This document shows, piece by piece, positions 26,295 to 33,671 of a stretch of 64,000 bases of DNA; the first letter of the stretch is position 1; each line of letters starts with the position of its first letter. Where the stretch lies: contig NZ_LMFO01000001.1 in assembly GCF_001426865.1 (NCBI RefSeq), positions 186,001 to 250,000 on the forward strand, given 5' to 3'. The position numbers and the translations under genes are program-made. The notes below the pieces were generated by a model. That model ran no database searches and had not been told where the DNA came from. It saw only the letters and a program-made list of their open reading frames with translations. Source of the stretch: Paenibacillus sp. Root52 (GTDB lineage: Bacteria > Bacillota > Bacilli > Paenibacillales > Paenibacillaceae).

Positions 26295-26969
26295 ATGTTT
26301 AACAAGAAACGTATTGCGAAAGCAGCAACAGCATTGCTGACAGCAGCTATGCTCATTCAGGCCGTTCCAGCTTACGCTGACTCTGTTCATGTGGCCAAAG
26401 AGGGGGATACATTCTATACTTTATCCAAACAGTATGGTGTAGGTATGGAAGCACTCATTAAAGCAAATGCCAATATTTCACCTTATAACATCTATGGTGG
26501 GCTGAAAATTACTGTACCTGGACAAGCTAACACCGTCTCGGCAGCAGCGGCTCCAGCAGCCAAAGCAGAGGCTAAAACGATCACAACAGCAAGCTTGGAT
26601 GTCAATGCAGACAGCAAAGTGGTTGAAGCCTGGGGTAAAACATTTGATTACAGCAAGTCCATTGAAATGAAGGCAACAGCATACTCTGCAGATCCGTCCG
26701 AAAACGGAAAATGGGGTGCAGTAGATTATTTCGGTAATCCGCTTGAACTGGGTACAATCGCTGTAGATCCAAGTGTGATCCCGCTGGGAACGAAAGTCCT
26801 CGTGACAGGTCACGCACACCCAGGACTGCCGAAACAAGCGTTTGTAGCTACGGCGCGAGATACAGGCGGTGCGATTAAAGGCAAACGCGTTGATATTTTC
26901 ATTCCTGGTAGTAAACAATCCGTAAGCACATTCGGTTTCCAAGATGTTGAGCTTTACATTCTAAAATAA
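26295..26969 (+). CDS. LysM and 3D-domain cell-wall protein
   Basis: 224 residues. Seen: signal peptide with cleavage near AYA-DS, one LysM peptidoglycan-binding module (about 31-75, VAKEGDTFYTLSKQYG and NIYGGLKITVP), an Ala/Lys-rich linker, and a C-terminal 3D domain with three conserved Asp: MKATAYSADP, IAVDPSVIPLGTKV and ARDTGGAIKGKRVDIF. The 3D fold is a double-psi barrel related to MltA and Rpf/YocH-type wall hydrolases. Exported and wall-associated. Control by a c-di-AMP riboswitch links it to turgor and wall homeostasis, as known for similar genes. ATG with GAGGGAGGAAG upstream. Confidence 0.93.
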   Translation: MFNKKRIAKAATALLTAAMLIQAVPAYADSVHVAKEGDTFYTLSKQYGVGMEALIKANANISPYNIYGGLKITVPGQANTVSAAAAPAAKAEAKTITTASLDVNADSKVVEAWGKTFDYSKSIEMKATAYSADPSENGKWGAVDYFGNPLELGTIAVDPSVIPLGTKVLVTGHAHPGLPKQAFVATARDTGGAIKGKRVDIFIPGSKQSVSTFGFQDVELYILK

Positions 26970-26987
26970 ACGTCATGCAAACAAAAT

Positions 26988-27041
26988 GAAAAAGGGTGTC
27001 TTCCATTCACAGTCTGATGTGAGTAGAGGACGCCCTTTTTA
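26988..27041 (+). terminator. Terminator after the LysM-3D gene
   Basis: AAAAAGGGTGTC / GACGCCCTTTTT stem around a structured loop; the A and T runs make it usable from both sides. Confidence 0.88.
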
Positions 27042-27140
27042 GTTTAACGTTGGATCAGACGATTCAAACGCAGCTATTCACTAATCATTCATGCTTACCA
27101 AGATTCCAACCGAAGGGACTCTTAATGCAATATGCTGGAA

Positions 27141-27929
27141 TTACTTGCTCTTAGAGATATTTAACATCTCGTCCAGTGTTACAAGGCTATATCCCCGAGC
27201 TCGAAGCTCCTCAATGATTTCTGGTAACGCATCAATCGTTCCTTGTAGGTTAGAACCCACTCCGCCTCCTGCATGTTGAAGAACAATCGACCCTGGTTTA
27301 ACAGCCGATAATATATTCTGTTTCACTTCATCTTTGGAAAGACCTTTCCAATCGAGTGAATCGACATTCCAGTTCACAATGCTATATTGCTGCTTTTGAG
27401 CCCATTGGAGCTGTTTTTCATTAATATCCCCGTAAGGTGGGCGAATCATTTTTGGCGTATACCCGGTTAGATTGCGAATGATATCCCCGGTATGTAAAAT
27501 TTGTTTGCGAAAATCGTTCATCGTCAGCTTACTGAATTCAGGGTGACTATAGCTGTGGTTACCAATGATATGACCTTCACGAACCATGCGTTTGACTAGA
27601 GCCGGATGTTTCTCTGCCCGTTTGCCTACAATAAAAAAAGTCGCTTTGACCTTATATTTCTTCAAAACATCCAATACCTGTGGAGTGAATCTTGGATCAG
27701 GAACGTCATCAAAAGTCAGAGCAACCTGTTTGGTGGAAGGCCCATTCGTCTTGAACGTATCAGCATATTTCTGTCTAAGTTGACCTAGCGTAAGCTGTTC
27801 ATCGCCCTGTGCATCAAATTCGGTGACAGGTGTACTGGCTTGGTTCGGTTCAGCCGACATATGAGCAGGAGCGAAATTTCCGCTCAAGAGAAAGACGATA
27901 AATGATATTGCGATGAGGCGAATACGCAT
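27141..27929 (-). CDS. NodB-type polysaccharide deacetylase (secreted or membrane-anchored)
   Basis: Zinc-dependent de-N-acetylase (CE4) acting on peptidoglycan or another N-acetylated glycan. 262 residues. Seen: N-terminal hydrophobic signal/anchor IAISFIVFLLSGNFAPAH, motif 1 ALTFDDVPD (catalytic and metal Asp), motif 2 HIIGNHSYSHPEF (two metal His), motif 3 IRPPYGD, motif 4 NWNVDSLDWKG, and motif 5 region VLQHAGGG. The start at 27929 has AAAAGGGGG upstream and gives a proper signal sequence; the longer reading adds 28 unsupported residues. It lies tail to tail with the LysM-3D wall gene. Confidence 0.9.
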   Translation of the reverse strand: MRIRLIAISFIVFLLSGNFAPAHMSAEPNQASTPVTEFDAQGDEQLTLGQLRQKYADTFKTNGPSTKQVALTFDDVPDPRFTPQVLDVLKKYKVKATFFIVGKRAEKHPALVKRMVREGHIIGNHSYSHPEFSKLTMNDFRKQILHTGDIIRNLTGYTPKMIRPPYGDINEKQLQWAQKQQYSIVNWNVDSLDWKGLSKDEVKQNILSAVKPGSIVLQHAGGGVGSNLQGTIDALPEIIEELRARGYSLVTLDEMLNISKSK

Positions 27930-28084
27930 AATAGCAGCCCCCTTTTCCCAAAATGCGTTCTCTATGGTATGCCCGATGTAATCGTGATTTATTCGACCTG
28001 TGAGATGTTTCATTGTCAGTCTCTCGAATCTTGTTCATAATTCGGACCATAACATGAGATAGAGAAAAGGATAGGTGGATTAGT

Positions 28085-28429
28085 ATGAGTAAATATGATT
28101 TGAGTTCAATTCGATTACAGGTTGTAGAAGTGGGGCAGGACAAAGTATTCATGGTTACAGGCGGCGATGCACACATAGGAGCGGTGGCAACCTATTATGT
28201 AGATCACGATCGTCTTAGTGGAGCTACCTTTCATGTTCCAGGGCATAAGGAGCAGGAGTTATGCGAGAGGCTTGCGCGCAAGGCGGCACATCAGTTGAAG
28301 GTTACGGTGACGGTAATTATGGGCATTCATTTTGATGCGGTCACACGCATGCAGATTGATGAAATCGTGCAGACTGCAGAGAGGCTCCTTGATGAACATC
28401 TGCTGCTAAAAGGTCAAATAAATGAATAA
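28085..28429 (+). CDS. Small LpdD-like protein
   Basis: 114 residues, single compact domain, no signal or membrane segment. Blocks such as VVEVGQDKVFMVTGGDAHIG and ATFHVPGHKEQELCERLA recall the LpdD family, known as small partners (prenylated-flavin chaperone-like) of gallate decarboxylase-type enzymes. The assignment is from memory of the family and is tentative. No UbiD-type decarboxylase gene is in the window, so if correct it is an orphan or acts on another partner. ATG start with AGGTGG upstream; divergent from the deacetylase, and 118 bases before pspA. Confidence 0.5.
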   Translation: MSKYDLSSIRLQVVEVGQDKVFMVTGGDAHIGAVATYYVDHDRLSGATFHVPGHKEQELCERLARKAAHQLKVTVTVIMGIHFDAVTRMQIDEIVQTAERLLDEHLLLKGQINE

Positions 28430-28473
28430 TTTTACATGATGAAGAAGTTTGTTATGATTTTTTTTGCTAAAAT

Positions 28474-28501
28474 TGAAACGGGTTGAGGATTATCACGTAT
28501 G
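28474..28501 (+). promoter_or_regulatory. SigmaW-like ECF promoter of the pspA operon
   Basis: TGAAAC (28474-28479) - 16 bases - CGTATG (28496-28501), matching the sigmaW pattern TGAAAC-N16-CGTA. In B. subtilis pspA (ydjF) is a sigmaW gene. The -10 lies 47 bases before the pspA ATG. Confidence 0.75.
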
Positions 28502-28547
28502 TATGATTATATACAAGGTTGTAATATCGACTAGGAGGAATAACATA

Positions 28548-29219
28548 ATGTCCATTTTCAAACGTTTACGAGATCTAACGATGTCCAATATTAACTCCAT
28601 CATTGATAAGGCAGAAGATCCAATTAAAATGACAGACCAGTATATTCGTGATATGCAAGAGGATTTGCAAGATGCGGAGAAGGCTGTAGCTGCACAGATC
28701 GCCATTGAGAAGAAGTTCAAGCAGCTTTATGAAGAGCAAGAAGCTTTAGTGAAGAAACGCGAAGAGCAAGCGCATACTGCAGCACGCGCACAAAATATGG
28801 ATTTGGCTCGCCGAGCGCTAGAAGAGAAGAAAACGGCTGAAGAAAAAATGGCTGAATACAAAACAAGCTATGACCAGAATAAAGCTTCCGCTGACAATCT
28901 GCGTGGTAAGTTAGATGAGATGCGCAAGCAGTTAACGGAAATGAAAAACAAACGTGAGACTTTGGTTGCTCGTTATAATGCAGCGAAGGCTCAAACTGAA
29001 ATTAACAAAGCGCTGAACGGATTCAGTTCCGACACAGCAAGTGCTGGAATGAAGCGTATGGAAGAAAAAATGATGCAAATGGAAGCACAGGCTGAAGCGA
29101 GCAATGAAATGTCCTCCAAAGGAAAGTCCTTGGATGATGAATTCGAGAAGCTTGGTAAAGATCAGGCGGTTGAAGATGAACTGGCAGCACTGATGAAGCA
29201 GTACGATAATAAGAACTAA
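28548..29219 (+). CDS. pspA: PspA/IM30 (Vipp1) family membrane-stress protein
   Basis: ESCRT-III-like protein that coats and stabilises damaged cytoplasmic membrane. 223 residues, nearly all helix and coiled coil. Seen: amphipathic N terminus MSIFKRLRDLTMSNINSII, then DPIKMTDQYIRDMQEDL, a long charged coiled coil, and the C-terminal acidic helix. The start at 28548 has CTAGGAGGAA upstream and sits 47 bases after a sigmaW-like promoter; a longer reading to 28464 would overlap that promoter. Followed by DUF350, DUF4178 and DUF4247 genes, a combination conserved with pspA in Bacillales. Confidence 0.95.
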   Translation: MSIFKRLRDLTMSNINSIIDKAEDPIKMTDQYIRDMQEDLQDAEKAVAAQIAIEKKFKQLYEEQEALVKKREEQAHTAARAQNMDLARRALEEKKTAEEKMAEYKTSYDQNKASADNLRGKLDEMRKQLTEMKNKRETLVARYNAAKAQTEINKALNGFSSDTASAGMKRMEEKMMQMEAQAEASNEMSSKGKSLDDEFEKLGKDQAVEDELAALMKQYDNKN

Positions 29220-29313
29220 CTTTTGGATGATGTAAGGAAATTAGCGGAGAAGAGACATGTGTTTCTTCTTCGCTTTTAAATGCGGTTCATGTTGAAATGT
29301 GGGGGCTGTTGAA

Positions 29314-29715
29314 ATGGATTTGAACATTTTGGCAATGCTGGTCTGGACGTTATCGGGTTCGGTTTTGCTGTTTGTCTTGATGTATGTGGATTCATTGTTT
29401 ACGAAATACAAGGATTTTGCTGAAGTGAAAGCAGGCAATATGGCCGTAACCACTCGGATGGTTATGAAGCTTTTTGCCCAAGGTTACGTATTGGCGACCT
29501 CAATCTCAACTGCAGGACATCTTGGTGAGGCACTGCTCGTATCTGTCGTATCCTTTATTATATTGCTGATTCTGGAGAATGGCGTGCATTATGTTATTCG
29601 TACAAGAGCCAATTTAGATCTGGATACAGGTATTCAACAAGGGAAAACAGGGTATGGTCTCTTCTCAGGTGCATTGCATATTGTAGGTGCATTAATTATT
29701 GCAGCTTGCTTATAA
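29314..29715 (+). CDS. DUF350-family membrane protein
   Basis: 133 residues with four membrane helices (about 4-24, 45-65, 72-92, 112-132), the DUF350 pattern of paired two-helix units. Function unknown; family members travel with pspA and are thought to act at the stressed membrane. The start ATG 29314 has GGGGG at 29301-29305; the upstream GTG reading is rejected. Second gene of the pspA operon. The C terminus overlaps the frame of the next gene only if the latter used an earlier, less likely start. Confidence 0.85.
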   Translation: MDLNILAMLVWTLSGSVLLFVLMYVDSLFTKYKDFAEVKAGNMAVTTRMVMKLFAQGYVLATSISTAGHLGEALLVSVVSFIILLILENGVHYVIRTRANLDLDTGIQQGKTGYGLFSGALHIVGALIIAACL

Positions 29716-29764
29716 ATTGAGGGTCAACCAACCTCTAGAAGATATAGAACGGGAGTTAATGGGC

Positions 29765-30271
29765 ATGAGTGTATGGAAACGGATTAAAGGAATACTAGCT
29801 AAACCCGAACCGCCTCGGGCCGAGAAGACGATGCTACAGCTTGAACCTGGTGATATCTGTGAAGTCTCTCTTGTGACATATGAGGTTGTTGGGCGGGTAC
29901 ATCATCGTTCGAGAAATGCCGTCGTATTAACACTGCAGGATGGTACAGCTTTCAGACACTTGCACATTGAGGAGCGTGAATTGACGCGTTATGCTCTCTA
30001 CACACCGATTGATGGTCGTCTAGATGCACCAGATGAGGTGCCAACCTTATTAGATCTAGATGGACGCGCATACCACTTGGAGGAAGAATATGGAGGTATG
30101 GTAACGACTGCAGGCAGAACACCATATGGCCAGGCAGGAGAGCAGCTCGTGTGGCAGTATCAGTCTGATGATCACAAGCTACTTCGTGTGGAGTGGCAAG
30201 ACAGACGTTTTACACTTTATGAGGGTGAGGTTATCCTTCCTGCGGATATCAAAGTGATTCGTTCGAGCTAG
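29765..30271 (+). CDS. DUF4178-family protein
   Basis: 168 residues, soluble, beta-rich, no signal. Segments such as LQLEPGDICEVSLVTYEVVGRV and LLRVEWQDRRFTLYEGEVI match the DUF4178 pattern, a small-barrel-like domain often next to pspA and DUF350. Function unknown. ATG 29765 is chosen because GGGAG (29751-29755) is nine bases upstream; two earlier in-frame starts at 29699 and 29759 lack spacing. Third gene of the pspA operon, with DUF4247 starting 11 bases after it. Confidence 0.8.
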   Translation: MSVWKRIKGILAKPEPPRAEKTMLQLEPGDICEVSLVTYEVVGRVHHRSRNAVVLTLQDGTAFRHLHIEERELTRYALYTPIDGRLDAPDEVPTLLDLDGRAYHLEEEYGGMVTTAGRTPYGQAGEQLVWQYQSDDHKLLRVEWQDRRFTLYEGEVILPADIKVIRSS

Positions 30272-30282
30272 GAGAGGTTCCC

Positions 30283-31017
30283 ATGAAAAAACACATGGCA
30301 CATAGTTTGAAATTAATGTTGGTTCTTAGCCTTGTGATGTCACTGTTGTCCGCTTGCGGTGCACCTACCGTACAGGACAACTACCCACTTGAATCTGTGA
30401 GTGGTAGCGGTAACACCACATCCTATGTATACCGGGCTGCTGAGCGTACCGTTCCAGAGGTTGCCCAGGAATTGTCTGAGCAGCGTCAACCCGATCAGAT
30501 TTCGGCTGAGAGCACCGAGCGGATGTTCCTGGTGTATCAGGATCAATATTACCATTTACAGCAGGATCCCAATAAAGAGGAAGACACGTTAATTGAAGTT
30601 GATTCCAAAGAATACGTTCGTCAGAACTACGATTCTTCCTTTTTACAGGGATATTTAACCGCAACGTTAATCGGAAATTTGTTTGATTCCTTTGGCGGAG
30701 GCGGAAACGGGAAATATCGTGGGTATACAAACAAAGATACGTATAAACCAAGGGAAGGCACTTTTCGTGCGCCTACAAGTAATGACAAAAAGCTTGCTCC
30801 ACCGATTACCGTGGAACGCAAAGGCTCAATTACTAGACGTGGTGGCGATACGGATACCAGTGTAGGTTCTGGCGGAGGTTTGTTTAGTCGTAAGAAGGAA
30901 CCAAGTTCAGGTAAGATTGATCGCGGCAAAAGTGGCGGATTATTCAACTCACCCAAGAGCTCTTACAAGAAGCCAAAAACAAGGGTGGGCGGAGGCCGAA
31001 TCATGCGGCGAAGGTAG
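30283..31017 (+). CDS. DUF4247-family lipoprotein
   Basis: 244 residues. Seen: signal peptide with lipobox LLSAC (Cys25), so lipid-anchored outside; a DUF4247 domain (about 40-135) with a Tyr-rich block QDQYYHL and YVRQNYDSSFLQGYLT; then a Gly/Ser/Lys/Arg-rich, disordered, strongly basic C-terminal 100 residues ending in RIMRRR. Unknown role; probably the outward-facing partner of the DUF350/PspA membrane-stress unit. ATG start with AGGAGAGG. Last gene of the operon, followed by a terminator. Confidence 0.82.
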   Translation: MKKHMAHSLKLMLVLSLVMSLLSACGAPTVQDNYPLESVSGSGNTTSYVYRAAERTVPEVAQELSEQRQPDQISAESTERMFLVYQDQYYHLQQDPNKEEDTLIEVDSKEYVRQNYDSSFLQGYLTATLIGNLFDSFGGGGNGKYRGYTNKDTYKPREGTFRAPTSNDKKLAPPITVERKGSITRRGGDTDTSVGSGGGLFSRKKEPSSGKIDRGKSGGLFNSPKSSYKKPKTRVGGGRIMRRR

Positions 31018-31052
31018 CACGGACTTCCTAATCAGTACATTGTAACGCATAA

Positions 31053-31123
31053 GAAGAACAGCGAAGAGGTAAGGTGGAGTAGTGCTCTATCCACGGATCA
31101 ACCTCAGACGCTGTTCTTTTTTT
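31053..31123 (+). terminator. Terminator after the pspA operon
   Basis: AGAACAGCG / CGCTGTTCTT outer stem with inner GAGGT / ACCTC pairing and a T7 tail. Confidence 0.88.
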
Positions 31124-31129
31124 ATTGCT

Positions 31130-31420
31130 TCAGGAATTACGAACATGATTCGATTTGCGGATACGCGGAATCGTTGTTGCGGGTTGTTTGCGAATCCAGC
31201 GAATAAACGGAGCCATGCGTTCATGCTCTCGAAGAGCCTGAAGGGTAGTTAATCCCAGCGTCATAATATCTCGATTTGTGAAGAGGGAATGAATTTGTTT
31301 GTGGCACGCAATACATAGATCCGCAGTAGGCATGAAGCTGCCTCCCATCTGCTTGGGCGTAAGATGATGAACGGTTGTTTTGACAGGCTCTCTACCACAT
31401 AATTCACATCGATCATTCAC
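31130..31420 (-). CDS. Small HNH endonuclease-like protein
   Basis: 96 residues. Seen: CELC zinc pair, HHLTPK (the HH of the HNH motif), central acid region and CIACHKQIHSLF with a second Cys pair and the final His. This is the compact YisB-like HNH form found alone on many Firmicutes chromosomes. DNA cleavage is predicted from the family; the target is unknown. GTG start with GGAGG eight bases upstream. Single gene between the pspA operon and moeA, both on the other strand, so it is convergent with the former and divergent from the latter. Confidence 0.85.
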   Translation of the reverse strand: MNDRCELCGREPVKTTVHHLTPKQMGGSFMPTADLCIACHKQIHSLFTNRDIMTLGLTTLQALREHERMAPFIRWIRKQPATTIPRIRKSNHVRNS

Positions 31421-31571
31421 ATGGGATTCCTCCGTTTCTACAGCATATTATGGTCAATCCATGAACAAATGATGTTATATCCGTTACAGAATAGGGATAA
31501 CGCTTGTCACCTTATAACTTTCAAGCTACACTTTTAGACATAGAGATTGCTCACTAGGAGGCTCGACTGCA

Positions 31572-32867
31572 TTGAAATTAAACTCGCATACTGATGATAT
31601 GACAAATGCTAAATTCAATCGAACGGCTGTACAGGTTCCTGATGCTCAGGCTAGAATTGCTGCTCATGTACGACCAGGCGCAATCGAGAAAGTGTCCTTA
31701 GAATCGGCACATGGACGCACGCTTGCGGAGAAGATCGTTGCGCCCCATCCGTATCCGTTCTTCCGCAGATCAGGAATGGATGGCTACGCCATACTAAGCA
31801 GCGACACGCTTCATGCTAGCAGCGAACAGCAAATCTGGCTTCGTGTTGTAGATGAGATTCCTTGTGGATATACATCGGATCAGACGATTACGCCAGGTAC
31901 AACAGCGCGAATAATGACCGGAGCACAGGTGCCAGAAGGTGCTGACGCTGTTGTGATGCTTGAGATGACCGAGAGTAAAACAGAGAATGGCGAGCAATGG
32001 ATTGGTTTGAAACGACATGTACAGGCAAAGGCTAACATTACGCCAATTGGGCTAGAAGTAGAAGAAGGCCAGTTGCTGCTGGATGCAGGCACGCTGATCC
32101 AAGCAGGTGAACAATCCGTATTAGCTACATTTGGTGTAGCGGAAGTACCCGTATTTCGACGGCCGAAGGTGGCGATCTTCGCAACGGGAACCGAATTGTT
32201 AGCTTTGGACGAGCCGCTGCAGCCTGGACGGATTCGTAATAGTAACAGTTATTTACTGCGCTCACTCGTTGTTGAGGCAGGTGGTGAGCCGATCATGTAC
32301 GGTTCCATCGCAGATGATGCGGAAACCGCGCGTAAAACACTAGCTGAAGCAGTCAAGCACAACGATATGGTTGTTACAACAGGCGGCGTGTCTGTAGGTG
32401 ACTATGATATTATGGGAGATCTTGTGCGTGAAGACGACATCGAAATGCTGTTTAACAAAGTGACAATGAGACCAGGAAGTGTCACCACAGCAGCCATCGT
32501 GGATCAAAAAAACCTATTTGCATTATCAGGCAATCCAGGAGCATGTTTTGTTGGATTTAACTTATTTGTTCGACCTACGATTCGCATGATGCAAAATGAT
32601 CCTCATCCTTATTTACAAGAATGGACAGCCATATTAGATGAAGGGTATACAAAGGTAAATAACTATACCCGTTTTGTGCGGGGACGAATAGAGGTTCGAA
32701 ATGGTGAGGTTCATGCATTGCCGGCAGCAGCCCGGGTTGATGAATCCAGTGTGATGATCACGATCAAGGATAGCGAATGTTTGATTATTATTCCGCCTGA
32801 CAAAAAGGGGATTCCTGCGGGTGAGCTAGTACGGATTCTCAAGCTGCCTAAAGGTCTTGTGAGGTAG
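31572..32867 (+). CDS. moeA: Molybdopterin molybdenumtransferase
   Basis: Inserts molybdate into adenylylated molybdopterin in molybdenum cofactor synthesis. 431 residues. Seen: FFRRSGMDGYAI (conserved MDGYA), ARIMTGAQVPEGADAVVM, the MogA-like core TTGGVSVGDYDIM, and ALSGNPGACFVGF near the C terminus. TTG start with AGGAGG ten bases upstream. It is followed by mobB after three bases, so the two form an operon. No other moa/mob genes or molybdoenzyme are in the window. Confidence 0.94.
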   Translation: MKLNSHTDDMTNAKFNRTAVQVPDAQARIAAHVRPGAIEKVSLESAHGRTLAEKIVAPHPYPFFRRSGMDGYAILSSDTLHASSEQQIWLRVVDEIPCGYTSDQTITPGTTARIMTGAQVPEGADAVVMLEMTESKTENGEQWIGLKRHVQAKANITPIGLEVEEGQLLLDAGTLIQAGEQSVLATFGVAEVPVFRRPKVAIFATGTELLALDEPLQPGRIRNSNSYLLRSLVVEAGGEPIMYGSIADDAETARKTLAEAVKHNDMVVTTGGVSVGDYDIMGDLVREDDIEMLFNKVTMRPGSVTTAAIVDQKNLFALSGNPGACFVGFNLFVRPTIRMMQNDPHPYLQEWTAILDEGYTKVNNYTRFVRGRIEVRNGEVHALPAAARVDESSVMITIKDSECLIIIPPDKKGIPAGELVRILKLPKGLVR

Positions 32868-32870
32868 GCT

Positions 32871-33395
32871 ATGTCAGATATCCAAACAAAGCAACCTCAT
32901 ATCGTGCAGATCGTGGGATATAAAAACTCAGGTAAGAGTACGCTGACAGCAGCGTTGACTAAACAACTGACCTTTCTTGGACGCAGGGTCGCCGTCATTA
33001 AACATGATGGACATGATCACTTCCAGATGGATCAGGAAGGCACGGACTCTTATAACTTCACTGCGAATGGAGCCTCGGCTGTCGTTGTGATGTCCGATAC
33101 ACGGACGGCCATCATTGAACAACGAGCTACAGAGCTTCGTGACATGGTTGAATATTTAACCGAGTATGACTGGATTCTGATTGAAGGGCACAAGCAAGCG
33201 GCATATCCTAAGCTTCTGATGATCCGAGAACCCGAAGATCTCATATTGTACGAACAATTAAAGGGGATCATAGCCGTGGTTACAAGGGCAGCAGTAGATC
33301 GTGACGATGTAGCTTGTGAGCAGTTAGTTTGGCACGATATTCAGCAGACAGAGCATATCGGTAACTGGCTGTTACAACGTATTGAGGGGATTTAA
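32871..33395 (+). CDS. mobB: Molybdopterin-guanine dinucleotide adapter protein
   Basis: GTP-binding P-loop protein that assists formation of the guanine dinucleotide form of the cofactor. 174 residues. Seen: Walker A GYKNSGKSTL, VAVIKHDGHDHFQMDQEG (nucleotide/partner motif), and the conserved LIEGHKQAAYPKLLMIR. ATG start three bases after the moeA stop with GTGAGGTAGG overlapping that gene's end. mobA is not present nearby. Confidence 0.92.
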   Translation: MSDIQTKQPHIVQIVGYKNSGKSTLTAALTKQLTFLGRRVAVIKHDGHDHFQMDQEGTDSYNFTANGASAVVVMSDTRTAIIEQRATELRDMVEYLTEYDWILIEGHKQAAYPKLLMIREPEDLILYEQLKGIIAVVTRAAVDRDDVACEQLVWHDIQQTEHIGNWLLQRIEGI

Positions 33396-33447
33396 GATCG
33401 AAGCATGCTGAGTTCGATTATAATATTGATTATGTTCTAGTATGTGA

Positions 33448-33493
33448 AATAGAGCGATTGAGACCTTAGGATCAATCGCTCTATTTTTATTTT
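33448..33493 (+). terminator. Terminator after moeA-mobB
   Basis: AATAGAGCGATTGA / TCAATCGCTCTATT stem with T-rich tail. Confidence 0.9.
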
Positions 33494-33506
33494 GCCATAG
33501 ATCATG

Positions 33507-33670
33507 CTAGGTCGTGTCTGAAAACTCGCTGAAGCATCTTTTACCGAATTTTCGCCCCCTGCTGCGTCACTTTCCCTTGACGTGCCCCGGCACGCCTGCG
33601 GAAAACTTCCTGGCTTGGAACGAAAATTCGGTAAAATCTGCGTACTTCGGAATTTACGGACACTCCCTAG
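33507..33670. mobile_element. MITE-like palindromic repeat element beside xerS
   Basis: 164 bp, more GC-rich than its surroundings. Terminal imperfect repeats CTAGGTCGTGTC (33507-33518) and GACACTCCCTAG (33659-33670), nine of twelve matching in inverted form; internal perfect 16-bp arms TTTTACCGAATTTTCG (33539-33554) and CGAAAATTCGGTAAAA (33621-33636); and a central palindrome CGTGCCCCGGCACG (33581-33594). The whole can fold into one long cruciform. It has no coding capacity, and ends two bases from the xerS stop codon. Such dispersed palindromic elements occur in many copies in Paenibacillus genomes, as far as I recall; only one copy is in this window. Confidence 0.65.
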
Positions 33671-33671
33671 T

